Positions 52,101 to 60,724 are shown, numbered from the stretch's first letter. The stretch: 60,819 nucleotides of DNA from Lachnospiraceae bacterium (GCA_017437065.1 JAFSBX010000098.1:1-60819); one strand, 5' to 3'. Translations and numbers: made by a program. The notes: generated by a model from the letters alone, not told the origin.

Positions 52101-55100
52101 ATCTTTTACACCAATAAGTAGAAATTATTTAAACTATTCAAAAGGCTACAACAACAATTTTAAGACCCAATCGCTGTCAACAAATGAAAAAACAACATCC
52201 AAAACCATTCTAAGAGAAGCAGTGTACCCATCTGCCAGTCCCAAAATGGTTGAAGTAAATGGTTCGAAATACTTATTCTGGTTAGAAGACATTACATCCA
52301 GAAATTTAAATAACCGTACAGCATTAGTTTACTCAAAATCTCCAAACGGAATTTCATGGAGTGAGCCGATACAGTTGATAAAAGAAATGGAAGACGGAAC
52401 ACTGGATAATACTTATGATGTTTATATAGAAAATGACAAAATCTACGTTACATGGCAAGATGCTACAAGAGTCATCACAGAGGAAGATGACGTTCTATCG
52501 GCCATGAAAGCAATGTCCGTAAGGCTGGTGGAATTTGATACACAGACGGATACTGTGACAGAAAACAATTGTCTGACACAGGATTCCGGATATTACATGT
52601 ATCCGTGTACCGTAGCGGCAGGCGGAGAAAGCTATTCAGCTTATGTTCACAATATGCTGGACAGTGAAGATGTTTTAGGTAACAATACACAGCATCTGTA
52701 TTGTATAAAAGGAACAGACAGTGAAGCAAAGGAAATAACACTTCCTGAGAAGGCACAAATTGTAAATATGGACGGTGGCATCTTTGAAGGAGAAGCAAGC
52801 GTAGTCTGTGAAGTGGATTTGGATGGTGATATTGCCACAGATACAGACAGAGATATTTATGTGTACAGTATGCAGAGTGAAAAATCCTACTGCTTAAGTA
52901 ATAATAGTGTAGTAGATACTATGCCGATTCTTGCAGACAGCGGAAAGGTATACTGGTATCAGAATGTAAATATTATGCAGGCATCGGATGGCGAAAGTGC
53001 AGCAGAACCTGTCTTAGAAAAAACACAAATGTCTAGCCCGACAGTGTTCACTGTAGTTACCGATAATGATGGAAGAGATACTATTTTGTGGGAAGCAGGT
53101 GACCCGGAAGCAGAAGATGGTTCTATTGCTGTCTACCAGACATGTCAACAGGAAGATGGAAGTTTTGGAAACGTGGTAAAATGTTTAGAAACAGATGGCA
53201 ACGTTGCATATAGAATTACGGCAGCAGGAAGTGCATCGGATTTACAGATTGCTTATTTAGAAGGTGTCTTTTTAGAAGATGGAAGTCTTTTAAAGGATTT
53301 GTGTGTAACAACACGTCAGAATGTAAATGACATTATGGTAGAATCTGTTACCTACAATGAAGAGGTGGCAGGTGCCGGAGTAGCACTTCCATTGCAGGTT
53401 GCGATTGTAAACACAGGAAATACTACTATAAATGAAATAGCAGTTAATGTAAACAAACAGACTATTACAACTTTGAAGGATATAAATCTCTTACCGGGAG
53501 AAAGCAAAGAAGTTACAATAAATGGATTTAAAGTACCGAAAGACATAACTTCAGCTCAAAATTTTACGTTGCAGGCAGTTGCGAAGGGTGAGCAGAATAT
53601 TGTAGATAATCAAGTAGATTTTTTGTTGGGATGCTCAGATGCATATATGGAGACAGAAATACGTCTGGCAGACGAATCAACATGGTTGGATATCAATCTT
53701 TGGAATAATAATGATTATGAAGCAAACGGAACTTTAAAAGTACATAAAGGAACATTAGATGGAGATGTAATTTACGAAAAAGCATTTGAGAGTATTAGTG
53801 CAGAAAATGGTTGTTCATATACGGTAAATTTAGGAGCATATGAGGATGAAAATGTTAAATACTATGTTGAAATTGTTACCGAAAATGAAGAGAACAACGA
53901 AGGTAACAATACAGAATTTGTTTACATTGGTTATGGAACAGGAGTAGAAGAAAGTATCGAGGGGGGAGAAGTTGCAGAAGAGATAACCTCTCTATCTCTG
54001 AATGTACAGAATTTAGAACTTACTATTGGCGAGACGGCTCAATTGGAAGCAAACTCTAACATCGGTAAAGAATGGAGCGGTGGCGAGTTATTTTGGGTTT
54101 CCAGTGACAAGTGTATTGCCAGTGTAGACAATAATGGACGGATAAAAGCACATCGTGAAGGAAAAACACAAATTACAGTATATTATGGAGAACTTTCTGC
54201 GATATGTGACGTAGAGGTTTCAGAAGAAAAAAGTAAGACATTTTCCGTAAAATTTGATACGCAAGGTGGTAACCTCATTGAAACGATTACCGGAATTACG
54301 CCTGGAAGTACTATTACTATACCGGAAAATGCTACGAAAGAAGGATATATATTTAAAGGATGGTATACTTTGCCAAGAGGTGGAGAAAAAATCTCCGGTA
54401 CCAAAATAATAGTAGAAGAATCAATGACATTGTATGCACAGTGGATGGAAGAGTTCGTGGAAAACGGTTTGTGGATTCAGAGTATTCCGGCACAAACTTA
54501 TACCGGTAAAGCAATAAAACCAAAGGTAGCTGTCTATGATGGTAAAACGCTTTTACAGGAAAAGAAGGATTATACGATTTCCTATAAAAACAATGTAAAG
54601 GTAAATGATGCTTCTATTGCCAAGAAAGCCCCTACAGTCATTATTACAGGAAAAGGAAATTATTCCGGCAAAGAAACAGCTACGTTCCGCATTATACCAA
54701 AAGAAATAGAAGATTCGGATATTCAAGTTTCAGATATAATTGTTGCTTACAACAAAAAAATACAAAAACCGGTGCCGGTTATTACAAGAGATGGAAAGAA
54801 ATTGAAAAATAAAACAGATTTTACAGTAGAATATCCTGATACGAAAAATGGTGCTTATAAAGAAACAGGAACCTACAAAATTATTATAAAAGGAAAGGGT
54901 GGTTATACCGGAGAACGGAGTATACAGCTTACAATTACAAATAATATTTTAATAAGTAAAGCCTCTGTCTCCAAGATTAAAAATCAAACCTATACCGGAT
55001 CTGAGATTAAACCGCAGCTTACGATAAAATATAAAGGAAAACTTTTGAAAAAAGGAATAGATTATAACGTTTCTTATGAAAATAACAAAGAAATAGGAAC

Positions 55101-56250
55101 TGCAGTTGCTGTTATTACGGGAATAGGAAAGTATAGTGGAGAAAAACGTGTAAACTTTAAAATAACAGGTACGAGTATCAGTAAGGCGAAGGTGCAAGGT
55201 CTTGTTAGTACAGTTATCTATCATGGAGAAGAAATTAAACAAAATTGTAAACTAACTGTTAAGGTAGGTAGCAAAACAATACAACTGAAGGAAAATAAAG
55301 ATTATACGGTTTCATATCAAAAAAATCAAAATGTCGGAACTGCAACAATAATATTTAAGGGAATAAATGGTTATAACGGTACGCTAAAAAAGAAATTCAA
55401 AATTAAAGCTTATGACATAAAGAAAGATACAGAAAATGCTATCCGGATAGAAGAGAATATTTCAATTGTTCATGCAAAAGGAGGCAGTAAACCTAAACCG
55501 GTTGTTAAATTTAATGGAACGGTTCTCATAGAAGGAACAGACTATAAATTAAGTTACAAAAACAATAGTACAGTAAATGACGGAAGCAACAAGAAAAAAA
55601 TTCCAACGATTACTATTACCGGTAAAGGAAATTTTAAAGGAGCAAGAACCGTGTCATATAAAATTAGGACACAGGATATTAAGTGTCTCAATATGACGGT
55701 GGCAGATAAGACTTATCAAAAGAAAAAGAACAGTTACAAGTCAGTGCCCAAAATTGTGGATTTGGATGGGAAAGTGCTTCGTGCAGGAAAAGATTATGAT
55801 AAGAATTTGGAATATACTTATGCAGAAAATACAATTCTGGACAATGGTGTTATAAAAAAAGCCGGAGAAATCATAGGAAAAGATGATATTCTCCCGGTAG
55901 GAACGGTAGTAAGAGTTACGGCAAAAGGTATTGTAAATTATGTAGGGACAATTAGCGGAGAATATCGCATTGTTCAAGCAGATATTAAAAAAGCTTCCGT
56001 AAAAATTCCGGCTCAGATTTACAGCGGTTCGGAAATAATACTTGATAAATCGCAGATAACAGTAAAAATGGGAAAAATAACACTGGAAGATACCGATTAT
56101 GAAATTGTAAGTTATAGTAATAACATAAAGAAAGGTACTGCAAAAGTAGTTCTGCAGGGTGTAGGAAATTATGGAGGAACGAAGACTGTGAATTTCAAAA
56201 TAAAATCAAAGGGATTGGTTTGGTGGTTTAGAAACTTATTTAGTAATTAA
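49102..56250 (+). CDS. very large secreted repeat protein (BspA-type LRR, CARDB, Big2, InlB B-repeat, MBG-like repeats)
   Basis: The 2382-residue protein has a signal peptide (cleavage near VFAA-EV, residues 26-28), an acidic Glu/Thr/Val-rich stretch to about 130, BspA-like leucine-rich repeats (about 158-475, units like GFTGKLVLPEGLEKIENCAF), a carboxypeptidase-regulatory-like region, an about 300-residue region, a propeller-like region (1030-1400), a CARDB domain (about 1415-1530), a Big2-like segment (about 1640-1705), an InlB B-repeat (1713-1785) and about seven MBG-like repeats of about 85 residues. It ends LVWWFRNLFSN without LPXTG or SLH domain. AGGAGG precedes the ATG. Adhesion to host or glycan is likely, not shown. 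Codon use around 50510-50870 is C-rich compared with flanks. Confidence 0.85.
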   Translation: MGKRVLSVFLCVVLLLSCVDYTVFAAEVAESVQETEQETVTVETVQETESESVTVETEEVEDEPESPLEESSEVVEPEESSTVVEDNDEQDSGTEIEEEQTSLEVEESSLSEFMESEEQCSSQMEQANIVNNGEEATYELIYEINADGTATITGFTGTASGDLVIPNTIDGYKVTGIGGLAFHACDEFEGMLVLPEGLEIIGGHAFLGCSGFTGDLVIPDSVTEILDGAFESCGFTGRLRLSENLEVIRDGAFFDCRNLTGDLIIPEAVTSICDSAFANCGFTGKLVLPMDLTTIGNSAFYDCSGFTGSLVIPEKVTKIGWFAFSGCSGFTGDLSIPEKVVEIGNNAFENCSGFTGKLVLPEGLEKIENCAFRNCSGFTGDLVIPESVSEIGYDAFENCKGFTGKLVLPENLKKIGSAAFRYCSGFTGKLVIPEGITSIEYYTFYWCKGLNDVYLPQSISYIEQYAFECGNSDATMHCYIGSYAYNWAIENGFEVIGIEKASTTPIVADPEKHIIYIYDTESETPITNATISISDKTFQTSSEGLISFPAVDVAIKTKIQVSADGYPVLETVKNIKNGTVTRIGMQPTTENLTVTSVSGELGEEKYDFLNGKLVLGYYADTSKIEKPEQQTLKITAKANKAVTKYEIITEDGTTVMSDANGVFEITTITSGKTAEQNTIKPNMPINSTFEHGKKYYVRVTDNEGNTAKKKIGLSATVNYITAENEYQKGAFKLGESFKIDIPSDVPFIGGSKYKVGFEEALPVEMSVDESGKVKIALNKPADVPLNKFHENYKNLEKKAKRGSDISKAFGKSVSPFGAGFIDVNGKVCGYGEGNISELDKGNLTIKLGIIAEIEGEGGYKYYFFLGSIPVNVFVEGSVKSSFQTEGKVTIENWKIKSLDITGGSINIKIEITVGGGVGVGIELNASGTGNINYLCKPARNYHKAWLEGSLKVVGCVGPFEKTLWKTEKYKYTILEKGKDAAQNLLGVTSSGLTGDTYTESSFTPISRNYLNYSKGYNNNFKTQSLSTNEKTTSKTILREAVYPSASPKMVEVNGSKYLFWLEDITSRNLNNRTALVYSKSPNGISWSEPIQLIKEMEDGTLDNTYDVYIENDKIYVTWQDATRVITEEDDVLSAMKAMSVRLVEFDTQTDTVTENNCLTQDSGYYMYPCTVAAGGESYSAYVHNMLDSEDVLGNNTQHLYCIKGTDSEAKEITLPEKAQIVNMDGGIFEGEASVVCEVDLDGDIATDTDRDIYVYSMQSEKSYCLSNNSVVDTMPILADSGKVYWYQNVNIMQASDGESAAEPVLEKTQMSSPTVFTVVTDNDGRDTILWEAGDPEAEDGSIAVYQTCQQEDGSFGNVVKCLETDGNVAYRITAAGSASDLQIAYLEGVFLEDGSLLKDLCVTTRQNVNDIMVESVTYNEEVAGAGVALPLQVAIVNTGNTTINEIAVNVNKQTITTLKDINLLPGESKEVTINGFKVPKDITSAQNFTLQAVAKGEQNIVDNQVDFLLGCSDAYMETEIRLADESTWLDINLWNNNDYEANGTLKVHKGTLDGDVIYEKAFESISAENGCSYTVNLGAYEDENVKYYVEIVTENEENNEGNNTEFVYIGYGTGVEESIEGGEVAEEITSLSLNVQNLELTIGETAQLEANSNIGKEWSGGELFWVSSDKCIASVDNNGRIKAHREGKTQITVYYGELSAICDVEVSEEKSKTFSVKFDTQGGNLIETITGITPGSTITIPENATKEGYIFKGWYTLPRGGEKISGTKIIVEESMTLYAQWMEEFVENGLWIQSIPAQTYTGKAIKPKVAVYDGKTLLQEKKDYTISYKNNVKVNDASIAKKAPTVIITGKGNYSGKETATFRIIPKEIEDSDIQVSDIIVAYNKKIQKPVPVITRDGKKLKNKTDFTVEYPDTKNGAYKETGTYKIIIKGKGGYTGERSIQLTITNNILISKASVSKIKNQTYTGSEIKPQLTIKYKGKLLKKGIDYNVSYENNKEIGTAVAVITGIGKYSGEKRVNFKITGTSISKAKVQGLVSTVIYHGEEIKQNCKLTVKVGSKTIQLKENKDYTVSYQKNQNVGTATIIFKGINGYNGTLKKKFKIKAYDIKKDTENAIRIEENISIVHAKGGSKPKPVVKFNGTVLIEGTDYKLSYKNNSTVNDGSNKKKIPTITITGKGNFKGARTVSYKIRTQDIKCLNMTVADKTYQKKKNSYKSVPKIVDLDGKVLRAGKDYDKNLEYTYAENTILDNGVIKKAGEIIGKDDILPVGTVVRVTAKGIVNYVGTISGEYRIVQADIKKASVKIPAQIYSGSEIILDKSQITVKMGKITLEDTDYEIVSYSNNIKKGTAKVVLQGVGNYGGTKTVNFKIKSKGLVWWFRNLFSN
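49576..50520 (+). repeat. tandem leucine-rich repeats (BspA type) in the large surface protein
   Basis: Roughly a dozen units of 23 residues (69 bp) repeat the pattern GFTGxLVIPxxVxxIGxxAFxxC. Units are close enough in DNA to allow recombination (for example GGATTTACAGGA recurs many times). Confidence 0.85.
54474..56200 (+). repeat. seven MBG-like repeats near the C-terminus of the large surface protein
   Basis: Repeats have the pattern KPxVxxxGKxLxxxxDYTxSYxNN...GTAxVxxxGxGNYxGxxxxxFxI, for example residues from 1792 (AIKPKVAVYDGKTLLQEKKDY), 1877, 1960, 2044, 2128, 2206 and 2303. Confidence 0.8.
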
Positions 56251-56274
56251 AATATAATAAGTCAAAAAATGAAT

Positions 56275-56321
56275 AAATAGAGCAGACGTATCGTAAATGA
56301 GGTGACACGTCTGCTCTATTT
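56275..56321. terminator. bidirectional terminator between the surface protein and AEC genes
   Basis: AAATAGAGCAGACGT (56275-56289) pairs perfectly with ACGTCTGCTCTATTT (56307-56321) over a 17-nt loop; the right arm touches the stop codon of the minus-strand gene. Confidence 0.85.
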
Positions 56322-57267
56322 AGATTAATTCACAAATCTTCAAGACATAAAGCCAAAATGTAATCGAAACAGAACTCAAAAAAGTAGTTGCAACTACCAC
56401 ACTTGAGGTCAACACCCCTTCATGTCCCATATTTTTAGCCATAATATAACAGCTTACCGTAGTCGGTGCTCCCAACATAATTAAAATAGCTACCATTTTT
56501 TCATCCCGAAACCCCATGTATGCGGCAAGTGGAAGAAAAATAGCAGGCTGCACCATCAATTTGATAAAGGAACAGACGAAAGTAGGCTTTAATTTTGCCA
56601 GAGCTTTCTTTCCTTCAAATCCTGCACCCAGCCCAATCAGGGCAAGTGGTGTGGCGAGAACCGAAATGTTGCCGATAGTCTTAGTAACAATGACCGGAAA
56701 CGAAATCCGGCAGAGTGAAACAATCATACCTAAAAGAATACCAAGAATAATCGGATTAGTAACAATTCCTTTGATAGATTTTTTGATGGCAGCTTTATCC
56801 ATACCATGACTTTCCGGTCCGGTGAAGGATAAAACCAGAACAGCGGCAACATTATACAGAGGAACCGTGCCTACAATCATAAGCGGAGCCATTCCGGAAG
56901 TGCCATAAATATTCTGAATAAAAGCAATTCCCAAAACGGCGGCACTTCCACGATAGGAAGCCTGTACAAATTCCCCAATTAAATTTTTATCTTTGTAGAA
57001 AATTCCTGAAATAATCCATATAACACATATGCAAAATAGAGAAACCAAAAAGCAGAATAAAACATATTTCGTGTCCCAAACTGCATAAAAATCTGCTTCT
57101 GCAATATCCTTAAATAAAAGAACCGGAAGGGTAACTTTATAGTTAAAAGAGTTTAACGTTTTTACAAAACTGTCATCTGCCAGTTTTAAATTTTTACATA
57201 TGTATCCAATGACCATAACGAGAAATATGGGGATGGTAGCGTTTAAACTGAAAATTAGATTTTCCAT
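56320..57267 (-). CDS. AEC family transporter
   Basis: The 315-residue protein has about ten membrane spans in two halves (LIFSLNATIPIFLVMVIGYICKN; ISVLATPLALIGLGAGFEG; FVCSFIKLMVQPAIFLPLAAY; MVAILIMLGAPTTVSCYIMAKNMGHEGVLTSSVVVATTF), the pattern of auxin efflux carrier/malate permease proteins. Substrate unknown, perhaps an organic acid. The first possible ATG (57279) and the one at 57267 are both plausible; the ribosome site AAAGG is 14 nt from the second and 2 from the first. It diverges from the nuclease/fabT operon. Confidence 0.85.
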   Translation of the reverse strand: MENLIFSLNATIPIFLVMVIGYICKNLKLADDSFVKTLNSFNYKVTLPVLLFKDIAEADFYAVWDTKYVLFCFLVSLFCICVIWIISGIFYKDKNLIGEFVQASYRGSAAVLGIAFIQNIYGTSGMAPLMIVGTVPLYNVAAVLVLSFTGPESHGMDKAAIKKSIKGIVTNPIILGILLGMIVSLCRISFPVIVTKTIGNISVLATPLALIGLGAGFEGKKALAKLKPTFVCSFIKLMVQPAIFLPLAAYMGFRDEKMVAILIMLGAPTTVSCYIMAKNMGHEGVLTSSVVVATTFLSSVSITFWLYVLKICELI

Positions 57268-57279
57268 AATAATAACCAT

Positions 57280-57469
57280 GCCTTTCAGTCAATTTAAACA
57301 TTATTTTCTAATATATATTCTTTAATCTGATATCAAACTCTCATGCAATTCATGCATCAACATAGATAAAAGTTTCAGGTATGGGAGTTTGGTTATTAAC
57401 GCACATAGACGAGTATAGAACTGATTTTATTTTATGTCAAATTCTCTCACCTAAAATTTAAATTTGTGT
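57280..57469. other. intergenic region between AEC gene and fabT operon
   Basis: Holds the 5' end of the minus-strand AEC gene and AT-rich DNA. TTTGATATCAG on the minus strand (57328-57338) resembles one half of the FabT palindrome only. No gene seen. Confidence 0.4.
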
Positions 57470-57497
57470 TATACTGTAATAAAGTTTGATATTCAAA
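57470..57497 (+). promoter_or_regulatory. fabT operon promoter with FabT-type operator
   Basis: An extended -10 box TGTTATACT (57467-57475) lacks a good -35. TTTGATATTCAAA (57485-57497) follows 9 nt later, over the early transcribed region. It is the exact reverse complement of the acpP operator at 27454-27466. FabT genes are known to be autoregulated. Confidence 0.7.
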
Positions 57498-57592
57498 TAT
57501 TTTGAAAGGTTGACAATTTATAGTTTGTTGTATGAAAACTTTGAAACAGTGGAAAAAGTTGGAGTCAATAGAAAGTCAGAGTGAGTTAGATT

Positions 57593-58048
57593 ATGTCAAA
57601 TAATGCAATATTAATAACTATTATAACAGGAATTTGTATCATAGCTTTTTTGGTTGCTATGATTGTTATTGTAAGTCGCAGAAAAAAAAGAGCCCAAAGT
57701 ATATTGGATGAAATGGAAGGACATGAGTTTGAATATTTTTGTGCAGAGCTGCTTCAGGAAAATGGGTTTTATGAAGTGGAAGTGACAAGGGCGAGTGGAG
57801 ATTATGGAATTGACATTCTCGCAGAAAAGGATGGAGTAACTTATGCCATTCAGTGTAAATGTTATTCCGCTCCGGTTGGGGTCAAGGCTATTCAGGAGGC
57901 TTATGCAGGGCGTGATTATTATGACAGGATGGTAGGAGCAGTGTTGACAAACCAGTATTTTACAAATCCGGCAGTGGAGGCAGCCAGAAAGCTGAAAATT
58001 TTGTTGTGGGATAGAGAATATCTGGAAAGCATGATGGAGGAAGAATAG
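57593..58048 (+). CDS. membrane-anchored Mrr-like restriction endonuclease-fold protein
   Basis: The 151-residue protein has an N-terminal membrane span (LITIITGICIIAFLVAMIVIVSRRKK, residues 7-32) and a PD-(D/E)XK nuclease domain of the Mrr_cat type with HEFEYFCAELLQENGFYEVEVTRASGDYGIDIL and the metal/catalytic pattern AIQCKCYSAPVGVKAIQEAYAG (Asp in GIDIL, then QCK). The domain cleaves DNA in restriction systems; here it is membrane-tethered with unknown target. It is upstream of fabT with a gap of two bases, so the two share a promoter. It lacks a clear ribosome site. Confidence 0.8.
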   Translation: MSNNAILITIITGICIIAFLVAMIVIVSRRKKRAQSILDEMEGHEFEYFCAELLQENGFYEVEVTRASGDYGIDILAEKDGVTYAIQCKCYSAPVGVKAIQEAYAGRDYYDRMVGAVLTNQYFTNPAVEAARKLKILLWDREYLESMMEEE

Positions 58049-58050
58049 AA

Positions 58051-58494
58051 GTGGATATTAATGTAGCTTTAAATGAAATACTGGTAAAGCTTTTTCGCAA
58101 TATAGGTACGATAGAAGAAAATACGTTAAAAAAGGGAAAATACAAAAACGTGACCGTGAACGATATGCACGTTATAGAAGCTATCGGAATAGGAGCACCT
58201 AAAAATATGACCGCAGTGGCTAAAACGTTGGCAGTTACCACGGGTACGCTGACCATTTCCGTCAATAGTCTGGTGAAAAAGGGTCTGGTAGAGCGTGTAC
58301 GAAGTGAAGAGGACAGAAGGGTTGTGCTTGTTTCTCTTTCGGAAAGCGGAAAGGCAGCGTATGAGTATCACCAGAAGTTTCATAGGGAAATGGTAAAAGC
58401 AGTTATTAAGAATCTGAATGAAGAAGAAAAGGATGTTCTTACGAAGGCACTTTATAATCTTTCGGATTATTTTCAGAGGTGTCTGGATAAATAG
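58051..58494 (+). CDS. fabT: FabT-like MarR family regulator of fatty acid synthesis
   Basis: The 147-residue MarR protein strongly resembles pneumococcal FabT: IEENTLKKGKYKNVTVNDMHVIEAIG, then AVTTGTLTISVNSLVKKGLVERVRSEEDRRVVLVSLSESG and YHQKFHREMVKAVIKNLNEEEKDVL. FabT represses fab genes when bound with long-chain acyl-ACP and binds a TTTGA-TCAAA palindrome. Sites of that kind lie before acpP, before fabD and in the promoter of this operon. GTG start after GGAGGAAG. In Streptococcus fabT sits inside the fab cluster; here it is 24 kb away. The symbol is my recognition by recalled similarity. Confidence 0.9.
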   Translation: MDINVALNEILVKLFRNIGTIEENTLKKGKYKNVTVNDMHVIEAIGIGAPKNMTAVAKTLAVTTGTLTISVNSLVKKGLVERVRSEEDRRVVLVSLSESGKAAYEYHQKFHREMVKAVIKNLNEEEKDVLTKALYNLSDYFQRCLDK

Positions 58495-58526
58495 AATTGT
58501 TGGATTTGCTTTCAGAGGAAATTTGT

Positions 58527-59243
58527 ATGTTGAAAATAGCAATATGTGATGATGAAGCGATTTATAGAGAAAATACGGAGAAGGTATGCAATGATTACTT
58601 TCAGGGAGATGGGAAAGCTTTTGGTGATGAAGTGGCTATGTTTACCTTTTCATCCGGGAAGGAGTTAATGGATTCTTCGGAAGAATATGATGTCTTGTTT
58701 CTTGATGTGGAAATGCCGGATAGTGATGGGATTTGTGTGAAAGAGTGCTTTGAGAAGAATAGGAAGAAAACGAGAATTATTTTTTTGACCAGTCATGAGG
58801 AAAGAGCATTTGAAGCATTCGGGAAAAATGTGATGTACTTTTTACGGAAACCTTTAAAGGCACAGGAATTTAAAAAGGCTATGGATAAAGTGATGACAGA
58901 TATTAATGGTGCAGTGTTGGAGATAGAAGAAAATGGGGAAATTATTATTTTACCGATTCGGAAGATAAAGTATGTTGAAGCACAGGATAAGTACACTGTA
59001 GTGTTTACAGAAACAAAAAGTCAGATGGTTCGTAAAACTATGAAATTTTGGGAGGAGCAACTACCAAAGCAGGATTTTGGACGTATTCATAAGTCTTTTT
59101 TGGTAAACTTTGAATTTTTTAGGAAAGATAGGGATGAAGTTGTACTTGAAAAGGATAAAAGGGTAAAAATCAGCAGGAAAAATAAAGAGGAAATTATGAA
59201 TCAATATAAGGAATATTTGAGGAGGAAAGTGAGGATGATGTAA
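58527..59243 (+). CDS. LytTR-family response regulator (AgrA-like)
   Basis: The 238-residue regulator has a receiver domain (MLKIAICDDEAIYREN; phosphoacceptor D60 in VLFLDVEMPDSDG; switch residue region FLTSHEERAFEAFG, KPLK at the lysine site) and a C-terminal LytTR DNA-binding domain (from about 130: IRKIKYVEAQDKYTVVF, FGRIHKSFLVNFEFF and VKISRKNKEEIMNQYKEYL). AGAGGAA at 58514 fixes the ATG at 58527. The kinase gene follows with its start at the next base after the stop. This pair is the agr/VirS-type quorum or peptide-sensing layout, but no agrB or agrD was found nearby. Confidence 0.9.
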   Translation: MLKIAICDDEAIYRENTEKVCNDYFQGDGKAFGDEVAMFTFSSGKELMDSSEEYDVLFLDVEMPDSDGICVKECFEKNRKKTRIIFLTSHEERAFEAFGKNVMYFLRKPLKAQEFKKAMDKVMTDINGAVLEIEENGEIIILPIRKIKYVEAQDKYTVVFTETKSQMVRKTMKFWEEQLPKQDFGRIHKSFLVNFEFFRKDRDEVVLEKDKRVKISRKNKEEIMNQYKEYLRRKVRMM

Positions 59244-60552
59244 GTGTCAGAAAATGTCCTAAAATTAGTTTATTATATTATGTATTCAGTAGAGATTTTT
59301 CTGGTTGGAGAAGCATTATTTCATAATAAGGTAAAAGAAAAGATTAAGTACATTGTAATGACAGTGCTATATTTATTAGTAATGATTCCGACTATATTAT
59401 TGATAGATAATCCGTTTTTTTTAGTACCATTAGCATTGAATATATTGATATATATAGTGCTATTTCAAGGAAAGCTATTACTTCGATTAACTCATTTTTT
59501 GGGAGTATACATATTTACCGGTATGGCAGAGAGTGTAGTGGGGGGGGATTTGTTCTTTTTTATTTGATCAGCCTGTAAATAGTATTAGAATCAGTGTGGT
59601 TACGCCTGAGGGAAGAGTAGTAGTTGTCGTGATAACGACAGTGCTTATTCTTGTAATAATTACTAGAAGGCCAATACAAAACTTTATTGGTTATTTTCAG
59701 GTACTGAAATGGTTTCAGTATGTTGCAATTATTATGATAGCACTTAGTGGTACTTTGGTAATGGCGATAAGTGAGGTAGTGTTGGAGTATATAGATAATA
59801 AAGAAGTTGGGAATGTATTGCATACAGCAACACTTTTATTATTAGTAACTACTTTTGTAGGAATTGTTTGGTTTATATCCAGTGTATATGGGAAGGAATA
59901 TTATTTAAAACAAAATCAGTTAAAAGAGGAGATTATTATTTCTCAACATAAATATTATAATAGTATTTATGAAAACGATAGAGAAATGCGTAAGTTCCGC
60001 CATGATATACGTTCACAATTAGGTTGTTTGCAATTATTGTTGGCGGAGGGAAAAACTGATGAGGCTATAAAACATTTATCTTTAGTAGAAAATAATTTCA
60101 AACAGATTGATACTCATAAATACCATACAGGGAATGAAATTTTGGATGTAATTATTAATCAGAAATGTTCAGAAGCGAAGAAACGAGATATTGATATCAG
60201 AGTTGAAGGAAGGCTTACTGCATCAGAGTTTATTGATGCTTATGATATGTGTACCATTTTTGCTAATGCCCTCAATAATGGTATGGAGGCTTGTGATAGA
60301 ATACAGGATACGGGAAAAATAATACTCGTTTCAATTTTGGAGCATGGAAATACAATCTTGTTTCAATTTGCGAATCCTGCAACGACTGAAATGTATGAGA
60401 CAGTAAAGAAAGGTAAGACGATAAAAGAGGATAGCCAAAATCATGGATTCGGTATGGAAAATATAAGAATGGCAGTAGAAAAGAATGGTGGAGAATTACA
60501 ATATCAATATAATGACGGAAAAATTACGTTGGAAATATTTTTTGAAGTTTAA
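59244..60552 (+). pseudogene. GHKL histidine kinase split by one-base frameshift in a G8 run
   Basis: The first frame (from GTG at 59244) encodes about four membrane spans and ends at a stop at 59567. The second frame encodes the rest: further spans, the H-box EMRKFRHDIRSQLGCL, N-box ALNNGMEACD and G-box HGFGMENIRMA, ending at 60552. Removing one G from the run of eight at 59540-59547 joins them cleanly (FTGMAESVVGGICSFLFDQP). Either a phase-variable kinase, a mutation, or a sequencing error. It resembles AgrC-type sensor kinases and should pair with the LytTR regulator. Confidence 0.85.
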
Positions 60553-60592
60553 AAAGAACCTGAATTATTCATGAGAATACTTCAGGTTCTTT
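60553..60592 (+). terminator. terminator after the histidine kinase
   Basis: AAAGAACCTGAA (60553-60564) pairs perfectly with TTCAGGTTCTTT (60581-60592), 16-nt loop. T tail is short. Confidence 0.75.
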
Positions 60593-60608
60593 CAGACTGT
60601 AGACAAAG

Positions 60609-60633
60609 TCCGAGGCACATGCCTCGGATTTTT
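60609..60633 (+). terminator. GC-rich hairpin near the IS left end
   Basis: TCCGAGGCA (60609-60617) pairs with TGCCTCGGA (60620-60628), loop CA, followed by a run of T. Such hairpins shield transposase genes from outside transcription. Confidence 0.7.
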
Positions 60634-60724
60634 CTGCTAAAAGAGCTAGAAATCCCCTTGTTTTTGGAACTTTCGGGCTCTTTTCTGGTATAATAGAAGT
60701 ATCAACGAAAGGTGGGATGCTTCT

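Noticed and set aside
57328-57340. CTGATATCAAACT upstream of the AEC gene as a FabT site
   Set aside because: Half-site only (TATCAAA); the other arm is not palindromic.
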